A DNA stretch of 64,000 nucleotides from Myrica gale. Lineage: Eukaryota > Streptophyta > Magnoliopsida > Fagales > Myricaceae. Shown here in pieces: positions 8,987 to 19,634 of this stretch. The stretch is from NCBI GenBank assembly GCA_963930655.1, contig OZ005602.1:2363501-2427500 (forward strand), in the 5' to 3' direction. Both the position numbers and the translations under genes were made by a program. Each line of letters opens with the position of its first letter. Within the stretch, counting starts at the first letter, position 1. The notes beneath the pieces are model-generated. The model was given only the letters and a program-made list of their open reading frames with translations. It did not search any database and was not told the origin of the DNA.

Positions 8987-11900
8987 ATGGCAGAAGTTGT
9001 TCTCTTCGACATTGCCAAGAGCGTTGCTGAGCAAGCCATTGAGAGTTTGGGCTCCCGGGTTCTCAAAGAGCTCGGACTGCTCTGGGGTCTCAAAGGCGAA
9101 CTTCAAAACCTTCAAAACACGGTTTCAGCAATCCAAGCTGTGCTTCTGGACGCAGAGGAGAAGCAGGTCGCTGGGGACAATGCAGTTAGGCATTGGCTGG
9201 CAAGGCTAGAGGATGTCGTTTATGAGGCGGACGACTTGCTGGATGATTTCAAGACTGAAGGTCTACTCCGAGAAATGATGACCCGGGACAAGAAGGTGAA
9301 AAAGGTACGGATCTTCTTTTCCAAATCGAACCAGCTCTATTATGGTCTTAAAATGGCTCATAAGATCAAGGCGATCAGGGAGAAATTAGGTGCCATTAAG
9401 GATGATAATGAATTCCTATTACTAGAGACACGTACTGAGGAAAAGATAGGAGTCTCGAGTAGTGAGAAACGTTATTCTCATTCTTTTGTACTCGCGGAAG
9501 AAGTCTTTGGTAGGGAGGATGATAAGGAGAAACTGATAGGCCTGCTTCTGAGGGAGTCCAACCTTAGAGATAATGTTGCAATCCTTTCGATTGTTGGCAT
9601 CGGAGGATTAGGAAAGACTACACTAGCTCAGCTCCTATTCAATGATGAGAAAGTTAAAAACCATTTTGAGCTAAAGATGTGGGTGTGTGTCTCTGACAAT
9701 TTTGATGTGAGAGAAATCGTTAAAAAAATGATTGAGTCTGCAACAGATAAGAGACCTGGAGATGTTGGAATGGATAACTTGATAAGAGAAGTTGGAACTG
9801 TAATTGCTGGAAAGAAATACTTCCTCGTGTTAGACGACGTGTGGAATGAAGATGATATTGAGAAGTGGGATGAATTGCATAAGTTGTTGCTGTGTGGTGC
9901 AAGAGGTAGTAGAGTATTAGTGACCACTCGGAGTGAGAAGGTTGCAAATATTAGTTGCTCAATTGAATCATATAAGTTAAAGGGTTTAGAGGAACACGAA
10001 TCATGGTCCTTATTTAAGCAAATGACATTTTGGAACAGAACAGAGCCGGAGAGTTCAACAATCATAGCGATTGGAAAGGAGATTGTGAAAGAATGTCTGG
10101 GTGTACCACTTGTAATAAGGACGATTGGAAGGTTATTGCACTTGAAAGAGTCAGAAAAAGGCTGGTCTTGCTTTTTGACTAATGAACTTCCAAGAGTGAA
10201 AGGAAAGTGCATTTTAGAAACTCTTAAATTGAGTTATAACCATCTTCCATCACATTTGAAACACTGCTTTGCTTATTGTAGCATATTTTCAAAGGATTGC
10301 GTTATTGAAAAATCAATGCTGATTAATCTGTGGATAGCACAAGGCTTTATCAAGTCATCGGATAAAAATGGATGCTTGGAAGATATTGCTAACGATTATT
10401 TTATGGAATTACTTTGGAGATCATTCTTCCAAGAGGCCCAAACGGATGAGTTTGGTGACATTGATAATTGCAAAATGCATGATTTTATGCATGATCTTGC
10501 TGTCGAAGTGTCAGGATTGTCTTTTACCATATTTAATTCTGAAAATGAATTGCATGATGAGACAAAAACTCGTCACGTAGCAATTTGGGACACAAATTTA
10601 TTCCTTGCAAATCCCGCGTTATTTTTCAAAGCTAGTACCATGCGAAGTCTTTTTTTTTTTTCATTCTGAAAGTGGAAACTCGTCTTTGACTGAGTCAACT
10701 TTGAATGCAATTTTTTCAAATCTGATGCTATTGCGCACTTTGGATCTACACGATAGTGGAATTGATGTTATGCCTAGTTCTATCTCTAAATTGAAGCATT
10801 TAAGGTATCTTGATCTTTCTAGAAATAGGATCAAAAAGTTGCCATCTTCGACAACCAGGTTGCAGAATCTGCACACGCTGAGACTCATAGGTTGTTTCAG
10901 CCTCAAAGAATTGCCCAAAGATATTAAAAAATTAATCAATCTCAGGCATCTCGAGATTGAGGGATGTTGGGGTTTGAAATAGATGCCACGTGGATTGGGG
11001 CAACTAACTAATCTGATGACATTATCTTGGTTTGTGGTTAACTCGGGAGGTGGTGTAGCGGATAACAAGGGTGGTTTAGATGAATTAAACGGGCTAAATA
11101 GCCTGAAAGGGAAGTTAGAGATCAGGGGATTGGTTAACGGGAAAGATGTTGCATCAGAGTATAAGGCTGCCAATTTAAAGGATAAACAACATCTTCATAC
11201 CTTGCACCTAGAGTGGACAAACATCGGTGAAAATATCGTTGACGATGAAATGCAATTGGAAGGCTTGAAACCTCACAAGAATCTTAAAAAGCTTCGTTTG
11301 CTGAGGTACCGGGGCGTGAGGCTTCCAAATTGGCTTTTGTCGCTCTCAAGTCTTATTAACCTCAACATAGATAACTGCCTAAAGTTGAAATATTTGCCAC
11401 CATTGAGCAAATTCCCGTCTCTTAACCGTGTTGAGCTTCGAGACTTGGCTGATTTGGAGTATATAGTAGATAGCAACATGGTATCTGCTTCTTCTTCTAT
11501 ACCAATGGCATACTTCCCATCCTTGAAGGCGCTGAAATTCGAGTTCTGTTCGAAATTGAAGGGTTGGTGTAGGAGGATGGATTCCTTGGAAACAATGACG
11601 GTAACTTGGATGGAGGACTATCCTTTACTCCCTTCATTTCCTTTTCTTTCAGAATTAGAGATCTTGGGTTGCCCAATGTTGTCTTCCATGCCAACATTTC
11701 CACATCTTGAACAATTGATCCTGATAAATGCCAGCTGGAAGCCATTGCAACAGACAATGATGATGAGTGAGGCAGCACTAGAAATCCGGTTAGCAGGAAT
11801 TGCCTCCCCTGAACTTGCCGCCTCTTCACCGACTCCTCTCTCAAAATTGAAGAGTCTAACACTACTGAATATTGAGGATCTTCGATCTCTGCCAGAGGAG

Positions 11901-12426
11901 GGGCTACGGAACCTCATTTCTCTCCAGGATTTGTCAATATATTCCTGTAAGAGACTAGAGACTCTCTCCCGCGGTATACAACACCTCACTACACTTCAAA
12001 CATTGCGGCTTCGTGATTGCATTGAGCTTGATCTAGGCGACGAGGATTGGATGCAATGCCAAGGGCTTAAGAGCCTCCACACTCTGCAAATTGCTATTCT
12101 TCCAAAATTGGTGTCTCTCCCGTCGGGGCTTCAACATCTTACCACTCTACGAGCGTTTGAGATTGTCTCGTGTTAGCTTGACAACTATGCCAGATTGGAT
12201 TCACAAGTGGACATCACTTAAAGAGTTTACAATTGAGAGCTGCACCAGCTTGGCATCATTGCCTGAAGGAATGCGTCGACTAACGTCCTTACGGATGTTG
12301 AAGATTGTTGGTTGCCCAATCTTATTGCAAAGATGCGAAAGAGACAATGGCGAGGATTGGCCCAAGATCGCTCACATCCCTAATTTGAAATTTGACAATC
12401 ATATGTTCGACATATTCAGGTATTAA
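8987..12426 (+). pseudogene. NLR-A: CC-NB-ARC-LRR disease-resistance gene with frameshifts and a stop
   Basis: The product would be an intracellular immune receptor of the RGA-like CNL class. The first 560 codons are open and hold an Rx-type coiled coil (LEDVVYEADDLLDDF near residue 80), P-loop GIGGLGKTT (204-212), kinase-2 LVLDDVW (280-286), RNBS-B GSRVLVTTR, GVPLVIRTIG (about 372; the usual A after L is V), RNBS-D CFAYCSIF and MHD (497-499). An homopolymer of 12 T (10650-10661) then shifts the frame; one T fewer would rejoin the LRR frame, as the relatives suggest. The LRR frame has an in-frame TAG at 10980-10982 and shifts again near 12150-12175 before the tail ([23 protein letters not shown]). 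The start ATG follows the TATA box by about 100 bases. The truncated 560-residue CC-NB-ARC form could still be translated. Homopolymer miscalls cannot be excluded for the first shift. Confidence 0.9.
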
Positions 12427-15020
12427 TTTGCCACTTTGTCTTAATTTTGAATCGGACTTCAAGTACCACTTTCTTTACTCTCAATTTGTTCCCATTCTAT
12501 CCCTCTTTCTCGCTCTCATAGAATTACTTTGTTCATTAGATAAATGGCTGAAGAACAAAAAAACTGAAGGACGGGTTGTCGGAGTTTATGAGAAAATCCA
12601 AGGCACTGCAATTTTTGCTACAAGTAAACAACCATACAATGATTATCTGTTTCCTTTGGTTGTTTTTTCCCCTTCTCCCTTTGAACTTGACGCCATACAT
12701 AATTCCAGAAATATCGGGAGAAAGAGCAGGGATATGGAAAAAGAAGAAGAAGAAGATGAAGAGGAGGAGATCGAGGAGAGAGAAATCAACTCTTACAGCG
12801 CAGGACACGAATCTAAAGACGATGAGAGCAATATGTCAGCCGCTGACTTAGAATGGCGTGAGGTCCCGGAGATTGAGAAGCGGTGGAGAAGCATTGGAGA
12901 AGAAGATTGAATAGAATTTTCATGGAGATGGTGGGCCAAAGTTGCAGAAAAAGGCCTAATTACAAGTAGTCCATTACCATCCAGAAGCAAATCAGCAATT
13001 GGATGTACGTACAGGTACAGCAGTTGTAAAGAAAAGATTAATATTTTACTTTCCTCTCATTATAAATATCTTATAAACATTCATTTTTAGGTGCAGTCGC
13101 TATTTTTGAGGTTTGTCCCATCCGACAGTTGAAATCTCATCTTCAAATCCTACTTTCTTTACCCGCATATTTTCCTATTATATTGTTCAGCTGCAGAAAT
13201 GATCGGAGTTTATTAGAAAATCTATAGGCACTCTCCCCTAGAATTTGACGCCATACATCATAATTTCAGAAATATCGGGAGAAAGAGTAAGGATATGGAA
13301 AAAAAGAAGAGGAAATTGAGGAGTGAGGAACAGACTCTGACAGCAAAAGTTGCAAGGTTTATGTTAGTTGATTACTGGTAACTATTACTATGACTAGTTG
13401 TGATACCCCGAATCCCGATGTGGTGCTTGTCCTTGGGTCGTTACACTAGTGGTATACCACACCATCTTTTTAAGTTCTTAATTACTTAAAACAGGTATAC
13501 TTTTCCAACGAAACAAAACCAAAAGAATCATCAGAGTGGGAAAATGCAAGGTGGAAATGAAAAACAGAAATTGTGGGACTCGAACTGGTTTGAAAACGGT
13601 TCAACGCTCCTTCCTCATTTCTCGTTTCTCATTTCTTCCTCATTTCTCGTTTCTCAATTCTCGCTGTGTAATCAGATATCACTCCAGCTCTCCAAATTTT
13701 TTGCAAGATTCTACAGTAGTTTCTTTCATTTGTGTTGCTTTATTTCTGTTATACCCTATTCTGCTACCCCTTAAGAGAACTGCCGAATTACAACGGTTTC
13801 CTTCTCATATGGTGCCTAATTGTTTCCTTCATCAGAATGTGAGTGCCTGACTGTATACAACATACAAGTGTCATTACCAATCCCATGATTCATACACCAA
13901 CTAATTGTTTTGCAGGGATTCAATTCCATTTAGTTGCCTTCATCTTGAGCATGGTAATTCTTTCACTTTAATGTCTTCTTACTTCAAGGCTCTTACACTG
14001 AAGCTAAAATAACTAGTAAAACACAGTACTCTTAGATGGAGAAGACATATGACTTATTTCTTATAGTTATATGCTTCGACAGTCATCCTGTTTTGTTGCT
14101 TTTTCAAGGCTAAAAATATCAAAAAGGTGCCTACTTTGGATATTTAACTGCATAAGCGGGGGCGTTTGTTTCCCCAATTAATCGGGGTTCGAAATTTCTA
14201 ACAAAACAAACACACTCCAAAATTTTTAATTTTTACACACACACACACTACTTTTCACAAACCCCAATAAATCTCAATAAAGTAAAGATTCCCAAAATTT
14301 CGGGAATATTCCCCGAAATTTAAGTTGGAGTTGACACTGTTTTTATAAATCTTCTATGTAGGGTACATGTTGGAGCTTTCTATATATATTGACTCCATTC
14401 GACTCGCCTTTTCAAATAAGATGACAAAAACCACCAATATGCGTGAGAGTGCGGTGATCTGGCCGCCTCAACAATTTCAAAAAAGTTGTCCTTTTTGTTA
14501 GGGTGGAAAATTGAGGTAATTGATAATTACTAAATCATCCGTATTTTGCTGTTGTTTATAGATTACTACTTATGTAAAACATATGTCTCAAGCACTACCT
14601 CATGTGTCGAATTTCCTGCAAGAAAGATTTTGGTCACATGCTAGAGGATCGATGAAGTTAATATATAGCTATATAAATGATGATTCAATCTAGTGCTTGG
14701 AACTCCACTGGTATTGCGTACCAAGAACATTGTCTACCATCATTTGTCTTGAAGTTGGCCGACATATAGAGAATGAGAATTTCCTCGTAAAAGAGACATG
14801 ACCCTTTTTTTTGGTTTATTTCAAAGACACAGTAATAGGATAGCGATTCAAAGAGCTATTTAGATAAAGAAAAAAATATCTCTAACTTTTGATTTTCTTC
14901 TCATCGGAGTATTAGTAGTGGTCTGTCCAGGTTTCCAATTCAAGGAGCTGTCTACTTGATGTAATTTTTGTACAATTTAAATTTCACATTGAGCAGATTG
15001 CTCGGATGAGATTTCTTTCT
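12427..15020 (+). repeat. NLR 3' flank module (copy behind NLR-A)
   Basis: No gene is certain here. Blocks recur behind the other NLRs: ATGGCTGAAGAACA at 12543 (compare 36731 and 55153), a GAA-rich stretch 12735-12785, TGGGCCAAAGTTGCAGAAAA at 12932 (compare 48976), CCACACCATCTTTTT at 13456 (37982, 40551) and GTGTCATTACCAATC at 13868 (38408, 41049). GCTTGGAACTCCACTGGTAT at 14695 recurs at 55880. An open frame at 12392-12910 has an acidic run (EEEEDEEEEIEE) but no family I know. The whole may be a long spliced 3' UTR or a decayed neighbouring gene. A MITE-like patch with inverted TTTCGGGAATATTCCCCGAAA lies near 14297. Confidence 0.6.
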
Positions 15021-16023
15021 ATCCAAACAATCTGACATGAAAACTCTTATCATTGCAGTCGCAAATGAATGGGAAAAAAAAAAGCTTGGGCCAACAGGTG
15101 CGCAATGTGAGCAGGCTTATAAATATGTCTATCCATCTTTGGGTGGTACTTTTTAGACCTGTTCGTGCAAAGATTTCAACATCCGGGTGGGCCCTAGAAA
15201 GCAACTTATTGGACTGTCTGCTTCAGATTACATATTTACTGGGCCTCCATAATATCTTCAATAATAACGGTGCTGCCTTGAGAGGGCCCATGTATTGGAA
15301 ACCGAGATTGATTGGCTCTCTATTGGGCCGGATTGCAAATGGGACAAAAAGATGGTCCATGAATCAAACACTGTCCAGATTAGACGCAGAGAGTTTGTAA
15401 CGATTCAGTGAGGAAGTCGTAGAAAATTGTAACTTCTCTAGTAAATGGATTAATCCCTTCCCCTGGATTTCTTCTTCATATATAGAACATACTCCTAATG
15501 AGACAAGATAGATTATCCTCGTTAATTTTGTAATTACTATATTTAGTTACAAGTGATCAGTAATGGCGCCATTTGTTAGCTTAGTCCTGGGTAACCCTTA
15601 ATTAATTCCCATCTGTTAGTTTTGGGCTCTGCTTAAATGGCTTGTGAATGTGACTGTGTTGTGTGCCATGTTGGGTTACTTAATTACTTTAATGGGCCTG
15701 CCCAGATTTCCAATTCCTTAGCTCCGGAATTGACAATTGCCTAATGCCTAATTCTTCTCCTTTGTAAACGTTTGTTGTATAGTATAAGGTGAATCAACTA
15801 TTTTGATGTAATTTTTGTACAATTCAAATTTCACGAGCAGGTTTGCTCAGATGATATTTTTTCCAATCCCTAAATTTTGTTGATCTTTTCAAATCTTTTA
15901 CTTATTTTTGAATTTTTGCTGCATGTGGAAATCTTTTGAGTAGTATTTAAATAAGAACCATTAGATGCCAAAAAAAAAATGGAGTCATCACTTCCTTTAT
16001 TTTTTTAGAGTCACCATAAATGT
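15021..16023. other. Intergenic sequence with flank-module remnants
   Basis: The block GATGTAATTTTTGTACAATT occurs at 14959 and again at 15805 and also at 42667 and, slightly altered, 56281, so this stretch looks like an insertion of about 800 bp or a partial duplication inside the NLR 3' flank. The 115-codon frame at 15053-15400 shows no recognisable domain. Confidence 0.4.
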
Positions 16024-16439
16024 CTTAATTGCACTAGGGGCCCACTGAGGTAACGTTTTCAACAATTAGGCCCCTGAGGTAAAGTTTTAAGAAAAAATAA
16101 ATTTGTTCGTCCATTTGCCATCAGATTCGTTAACGCCCATTGCTGACGTGGCTTTAAAATCCACGTCATAACGAATTATTAAGCGACATTTGTCCACTTA
16201 AATGTAGCTTGCCACATATGCGCCAAGTGTCTGTCACATCATTATGTCTTAAAAAAAAACCACATATTCAGGATGACATCGTTAACGATGGGCGATGGAC
16301 GTTAACGGATCTGACGACAAATGGACGGTGGAGTTTATTTTTTTCTTAAAACTCGACCTCATGAACCTAATTGCTGAAAACGTTAACTCGGGTTCCTATT
16401 TGCAACATTTGAATGCCACATAAATCCTGTGCAATTAAG
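16024..16439. mobile_element. Foldback element with long imperfect inverted arms (CTTAATTGCAC ends)
   Basis: Left CTTAATTGCAC and right GTGCAATTAAG are perfect inverted ends. Similarity continues inward for well over 100 bases (GGTAACGTTTTCAACAATTAGG against the reverse complement GTTAACGTTTTCAGCAATTAGG, quoted in part), including the GTCCATTTG...GTTAACG motif in both arms. No coding sequence. Long inverted arms suggest a Mutator-like non-autonomous element; no target duplication is clear. Confidence 0.6.
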
Positions 16440-16605
16440 CCTTATTTTTTCGACCCACTTATTCCCTTTATTTGATTAACTACAGGCTTATAAGCTGGCC
16501 CTCGTGATTTGCCACCCACGACAAACCATAAAGTCTATAAAAGAAGGACCTGTACACTCAAGTAGGGATAAAATATTTACTCCACAGAGAACTTCAATGG
16601 ATTAG

Positions 16606-17085
16606 GTGAAGGGCGCCACATGGGAATCGATTTTATGTGGGAGATGTATTTCTCCAGAAAACACAGTTTCTTTGTCTCCCAGTTGTGGAAGAAATATGTC
16701 CTTTTCAATATCTAATCCCATTTTTAAATCACGAATATGTTACCGTTCGAGAAGAGTGAGTATGAAGAAGAAAAGGCTTAGTTATCCTATTTTAAATTTG
16801 GGACATGGATTTTGTCCTTGCAAATTCTCTGTTATTTTCCAAAGCTAGTCCGATGATGCGAACACTTTTTTCCCATTCTGAAAGTGGAATCTCCTATTTG
16901 ACTCAGTTTCAAATTTAAAGCTCACGTTGGATCTACACAGTAGTGAAATTGATAGTATGCCTAGTTCTGTCTCTAAATTGAAGCATTTAAGGTATCTTAA
17001 TCTTTTTGGAAATGGAAGGATCAAAAAGTTGCCTTATTCCATAATCAGGTTACAAAATCTGCACAAGCTGAGACTTGCATATTAA
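16606..17085 (+). pseudogene. NLR relic (NB-ARC/LRR junction)
   Basis: Similarity to NLR-A begins around 16750 (AATTTGGGACATGGATTT, TCCTTGCAAATTC, TTTTCCAAAGCTAGT) and is strong from 16845 to 17080: CATTCTGAAAGTGGAA, GTAGTGAAATTGATAGTATG, GTCTCTAAATTGAAGCATTT, ATCAAAAAGTTGCC, AATCTGCACAAGCTGAGACT. It corresponds to NLR-A 10550-10890. Where NLR-A has 12 T, this copy has CTTTTTTCCC. The fragment ends abruptly at 17080 and has no open frame through it. Confidence 0.8.
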
Positions 17086-18025
17086 TATGAAAAGATAGCT
17101 ATAGTTATAGATGAATTGCGACAAAAGAAAGTTTAGGTATTTCAGCATTTACTATACTTATTTCAGCTATTTCTTTTTAACTTTTACTTAAAACCATTAT
17201 TTAATTAAACAGAATGGATTGCCCGCTCTTCATTCGTGCTCTGCTTCATTATGGAAAACTACAATTCAAAGACTATTCGATCTGCCAAATTCCTGCAGGT
17301 TTGTTTCGCTGATTTTGCCCTACTCTTTGCTATTACCATAAACCTGATTCCTTCCACTGCAAAGCAATAATTCACCGACTGAATTATTGCACATAAAATA
17401 ATTTGTACACATTATGTTAATTTTTTTATGAATTGAACAATTTCTTTCAGAAAACAAATTAAAAAGAATCCCGTGAGACAAAACAAGATTACTTAATTAA
17501 AAAAAAAAGATACTAGTAATATATTAATAGTTTGAAACACGTAACATGGAAGCATCTCGAAGAACAAAATGAATGGTCGAAGTGATTAAAGATAACAAGT
17601 GTCCTCTCGAAGAACAAAATGAGTGTTTAGAAAAAAAAATTATATATCTATATGTATATCCCACATTGGCCCATGCGGCATCTTCTAAAAGCTGCTTCCT
17701 TTGTTTGACTTGACAAAGCCTGAGTTAGTCCATGTGACAACTCGTGATTCCCCACCCACAACCATACTCTACTCTCACGAGTCTCGACCCTGTCTACCCA
17801 TTCATCTTTAGGACGCTGCTGAGGCTTGATCGCAGCACGAGTCACGTGGCCATGTTCTCAAACTGGTCCACACGGGATCGAAATTCTTTTAAAAAAAAAC
17901 TTTTTTTTTATTAAATGAGGACCCTGCTGAGGCTTGACCACAGCACGAATCACGTGGCCAAGTACCCACATCATCGAAATTCTCCCAAAAAAAAAAATAT
18001 TCTTTTTACTAAGTGGAAACATAGG
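17086..18025. other. Intergenic sequence, no gene seen
   Basis: Contains two copies of CTCGAAGAACAAAATGA (17555, 17604), related to a block at 28081, and a short imperfect direct repeat GAGGCTTGA(T/C)C(G/A)CAGCACGA near 17820 and 17930. No gene signals. Confidence 0.4.
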
Positions 18026-18318
18026 GTTCGTTTTCGGTCAAAATTTAGTATTTAAGAGAAGTTGTGAATTTTTATGTTGCATAGTATTTTATTAGTGTTT
18101 GTGTAAAATCGAGAGAGAAATGATTTGATGTAATTGTTTAATAAAAAAATATTAGAGTTATGTGAAAAAGTATAAATAGAAAATTTATGTTGAATAAAAA
18201 ATTAAAAAATTGTTGGAGATTGTGTAAAATGTATTGGTGTTTGTATTTAAATTCTGAATATATTCGGTGTTAGATTTGTGAATATACTTAGAATCCTGAA
18301 AAAAATGTGAAAACGAAC
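18026..18318 (+). mobile_element. MITE-like element, copy 2 (inverted relative to 4958-5249)
   Basis: Ends GTTCGTTTT and AAAACGAAC with a 293-bp non-coding body that is the reverse complement of the element at 4958-5249 over most of its length. Confidence 0.65.
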
Positions 18319-18552
18319 ACATCCACAGTGAGTGTTAAAACTTCTTGAGTGCTTCAAATTTTGGGGGTAAGAAACCATCAGAGTAGTTTAAAAAAATAAA
18401 AATAATTTATAAAAATAGGTAAAAATTTGAAGAAGTATTATAAAAAAACAATAATTTGAAAGAGAAAAAAAATATTATTTTATAATTTTTTTAATTAATT
18501 CTAAAATTTTGAATGGTATTTCTCCAGAAACAGAGTTTCAAAAAACTAGATA

Positions 18553-18620
18553 TATTTGCAGAGGCGGATGCAGGGGGTGCAGCCCTGGGCGGCCACCACC
18601 CATTGCAACGCTAAAATTTT
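18553..18620 (+). mobile_element. Possible hAT-type terminus
   Basis: CAGAGGCGGATGCAGGGGGT resembles the CAGRGGCGGA termini of plant hAT elements. It lies about 700 bp before a hAT transposase relic in the same orientation. A GGGGCGGAAGCAAGGGGTGC end in the opposite orientation lies at 30484-30503, but pairing of the two is unproven. Confidence 0.4.
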
Positions 18621-18705
18621 TTTTTTTACACATTATTATTATTTTTTTGGCCTGGACCTGTGGGGACCCAATCCCCATAGACCCAGGCCAACCTCCTCCT
18701 CCTCC

Positions 18706-19027
18706 TCCTCCTCCTCTTCAACACTTAATGATTTTTTACAAAGATTTTTTTACACCAAGGGTAATAAAAAATCTTACCCTATTTAATATTATTTATATGA
18801 AATTTTAAATAATATAAATATTATCATGAAATTTATTTATAGTATCTATCTGTCAATGGAATTTCTTCTTCTTCTTCTTCTTCAACACTTAATGATTTTT
18901 TACAAAGATTTTTTTACACCAAGGGTAATAAAAAAATCTTACCCTATTTAATATTATTTATATAAAATTTTAAATAATATAAATATTATCATGAAATTTA
19001 TTTATAGTATCTATCTGTCAATGGAAT
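18706..19027 (+). repeat. 164-bp tandem duplication
   Basis: The block starting CAACACTTAATGATTTTTTA at 18719 is repeated at 18883 with only a few changes, ending in ATCTATCTGTCAATGGAA in each copy. A CTC run precedes copy 1 and a CTT run precedes copy 2, so the microsatellite lies at the junction. Confidence 0.8.
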
Positions 19028-19289
19028 GAGATTTTTTTAATGGGATAAGATACAATATGATAGAATATATACCAATGACTAATATCATTTTGATGGTTTT
19101 GGACTCTAATTACTCTGGATAGTGGGGCATTTGGTTTGCAAATATATCTTATCAAAATTTTAGTCAATAAAATAATTTTAAAATAATCTCTCTCTATTAA
19201 ATTATTTATCTTTATTTTTTACTAACTTAAATAAAATTCTAATTTTAGTCAAAGCTCTTAACTCAAATTCTTCTTAATATTGCAATTTA

Positions 19290-19634
19290 GATGAAATTAC
19301 AAACGAATTGTCACAAGGCTTACAGTGAAAAGATCAAGACATTGTTAATGCTATGAGTTTAGTTGGAGTTGTGAAGAAACAGTTGCAAGAAATGAGAGCT
19401 ATAGAATGTGATGATTTTTTTGGAAGAAGTCAAAACTTTTTAGAAGATGATCATTTGATACTTAAAAATCAACTTAATACCTATATTAAAGATGTTAGAA
19501 GAAAATATAATTTTTTTAGGCTTTAAGATATTGGAGGTCTTGCTATGAAGATGGTTGAGACAAAAAAGAATACTATATTTCTATTAGTTTATCGACTTAT
19601 TGAGTTGACATTGGTCTTACCAGTTGCGACTACA
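19290..19634 (+). pseudogene. hAT transposase C-terminal relic
   Basis: Translation with stops ignored gives blocks typical of the ZMYM1-like/hAT-C dimerisation transposases: SLVGVVKKQLQEMR, NFLEDDHLILKNQLNTYI, GGLAMKMVETKK, FLLVYRLIELTLVLPVAT. The last block is the conserved LPVAT just before the VER-AFS motif. At least two stops interrupt it (TGA near 19326, TAA near 19526). The reading is cut off right after LPVATT by CACTACAAGAAAA, a CACTA-type terminus. Confidence 0.7.

Noticed and set aside
8760..9209. A 149-codon frame overlapping the NLR-A start
   Set aside because: Its second half is the NLR-A coding sequence read in another frame, and the first half is promoter sequence.
9628..10212. 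A 194-codon minus-strand frame inside NLR-A
   Set aside because: Shadow of the NB-ARC coding strand; no independent motif. The same applies to the minus-strand frames inside NLR-B and NLR-C (for example 34838-35590).
15053..15400. A 115-codon gene in the NLR-A 3' flank
   Set aside because: No recognised domain, no copy in the other flanks, and a lysine run from an A homopolymer.
18509..18808. A 99-codon proline-rich frame
   Set aside because: Produced by a CTC microsatellite next to a transposon end; no conservation visible.
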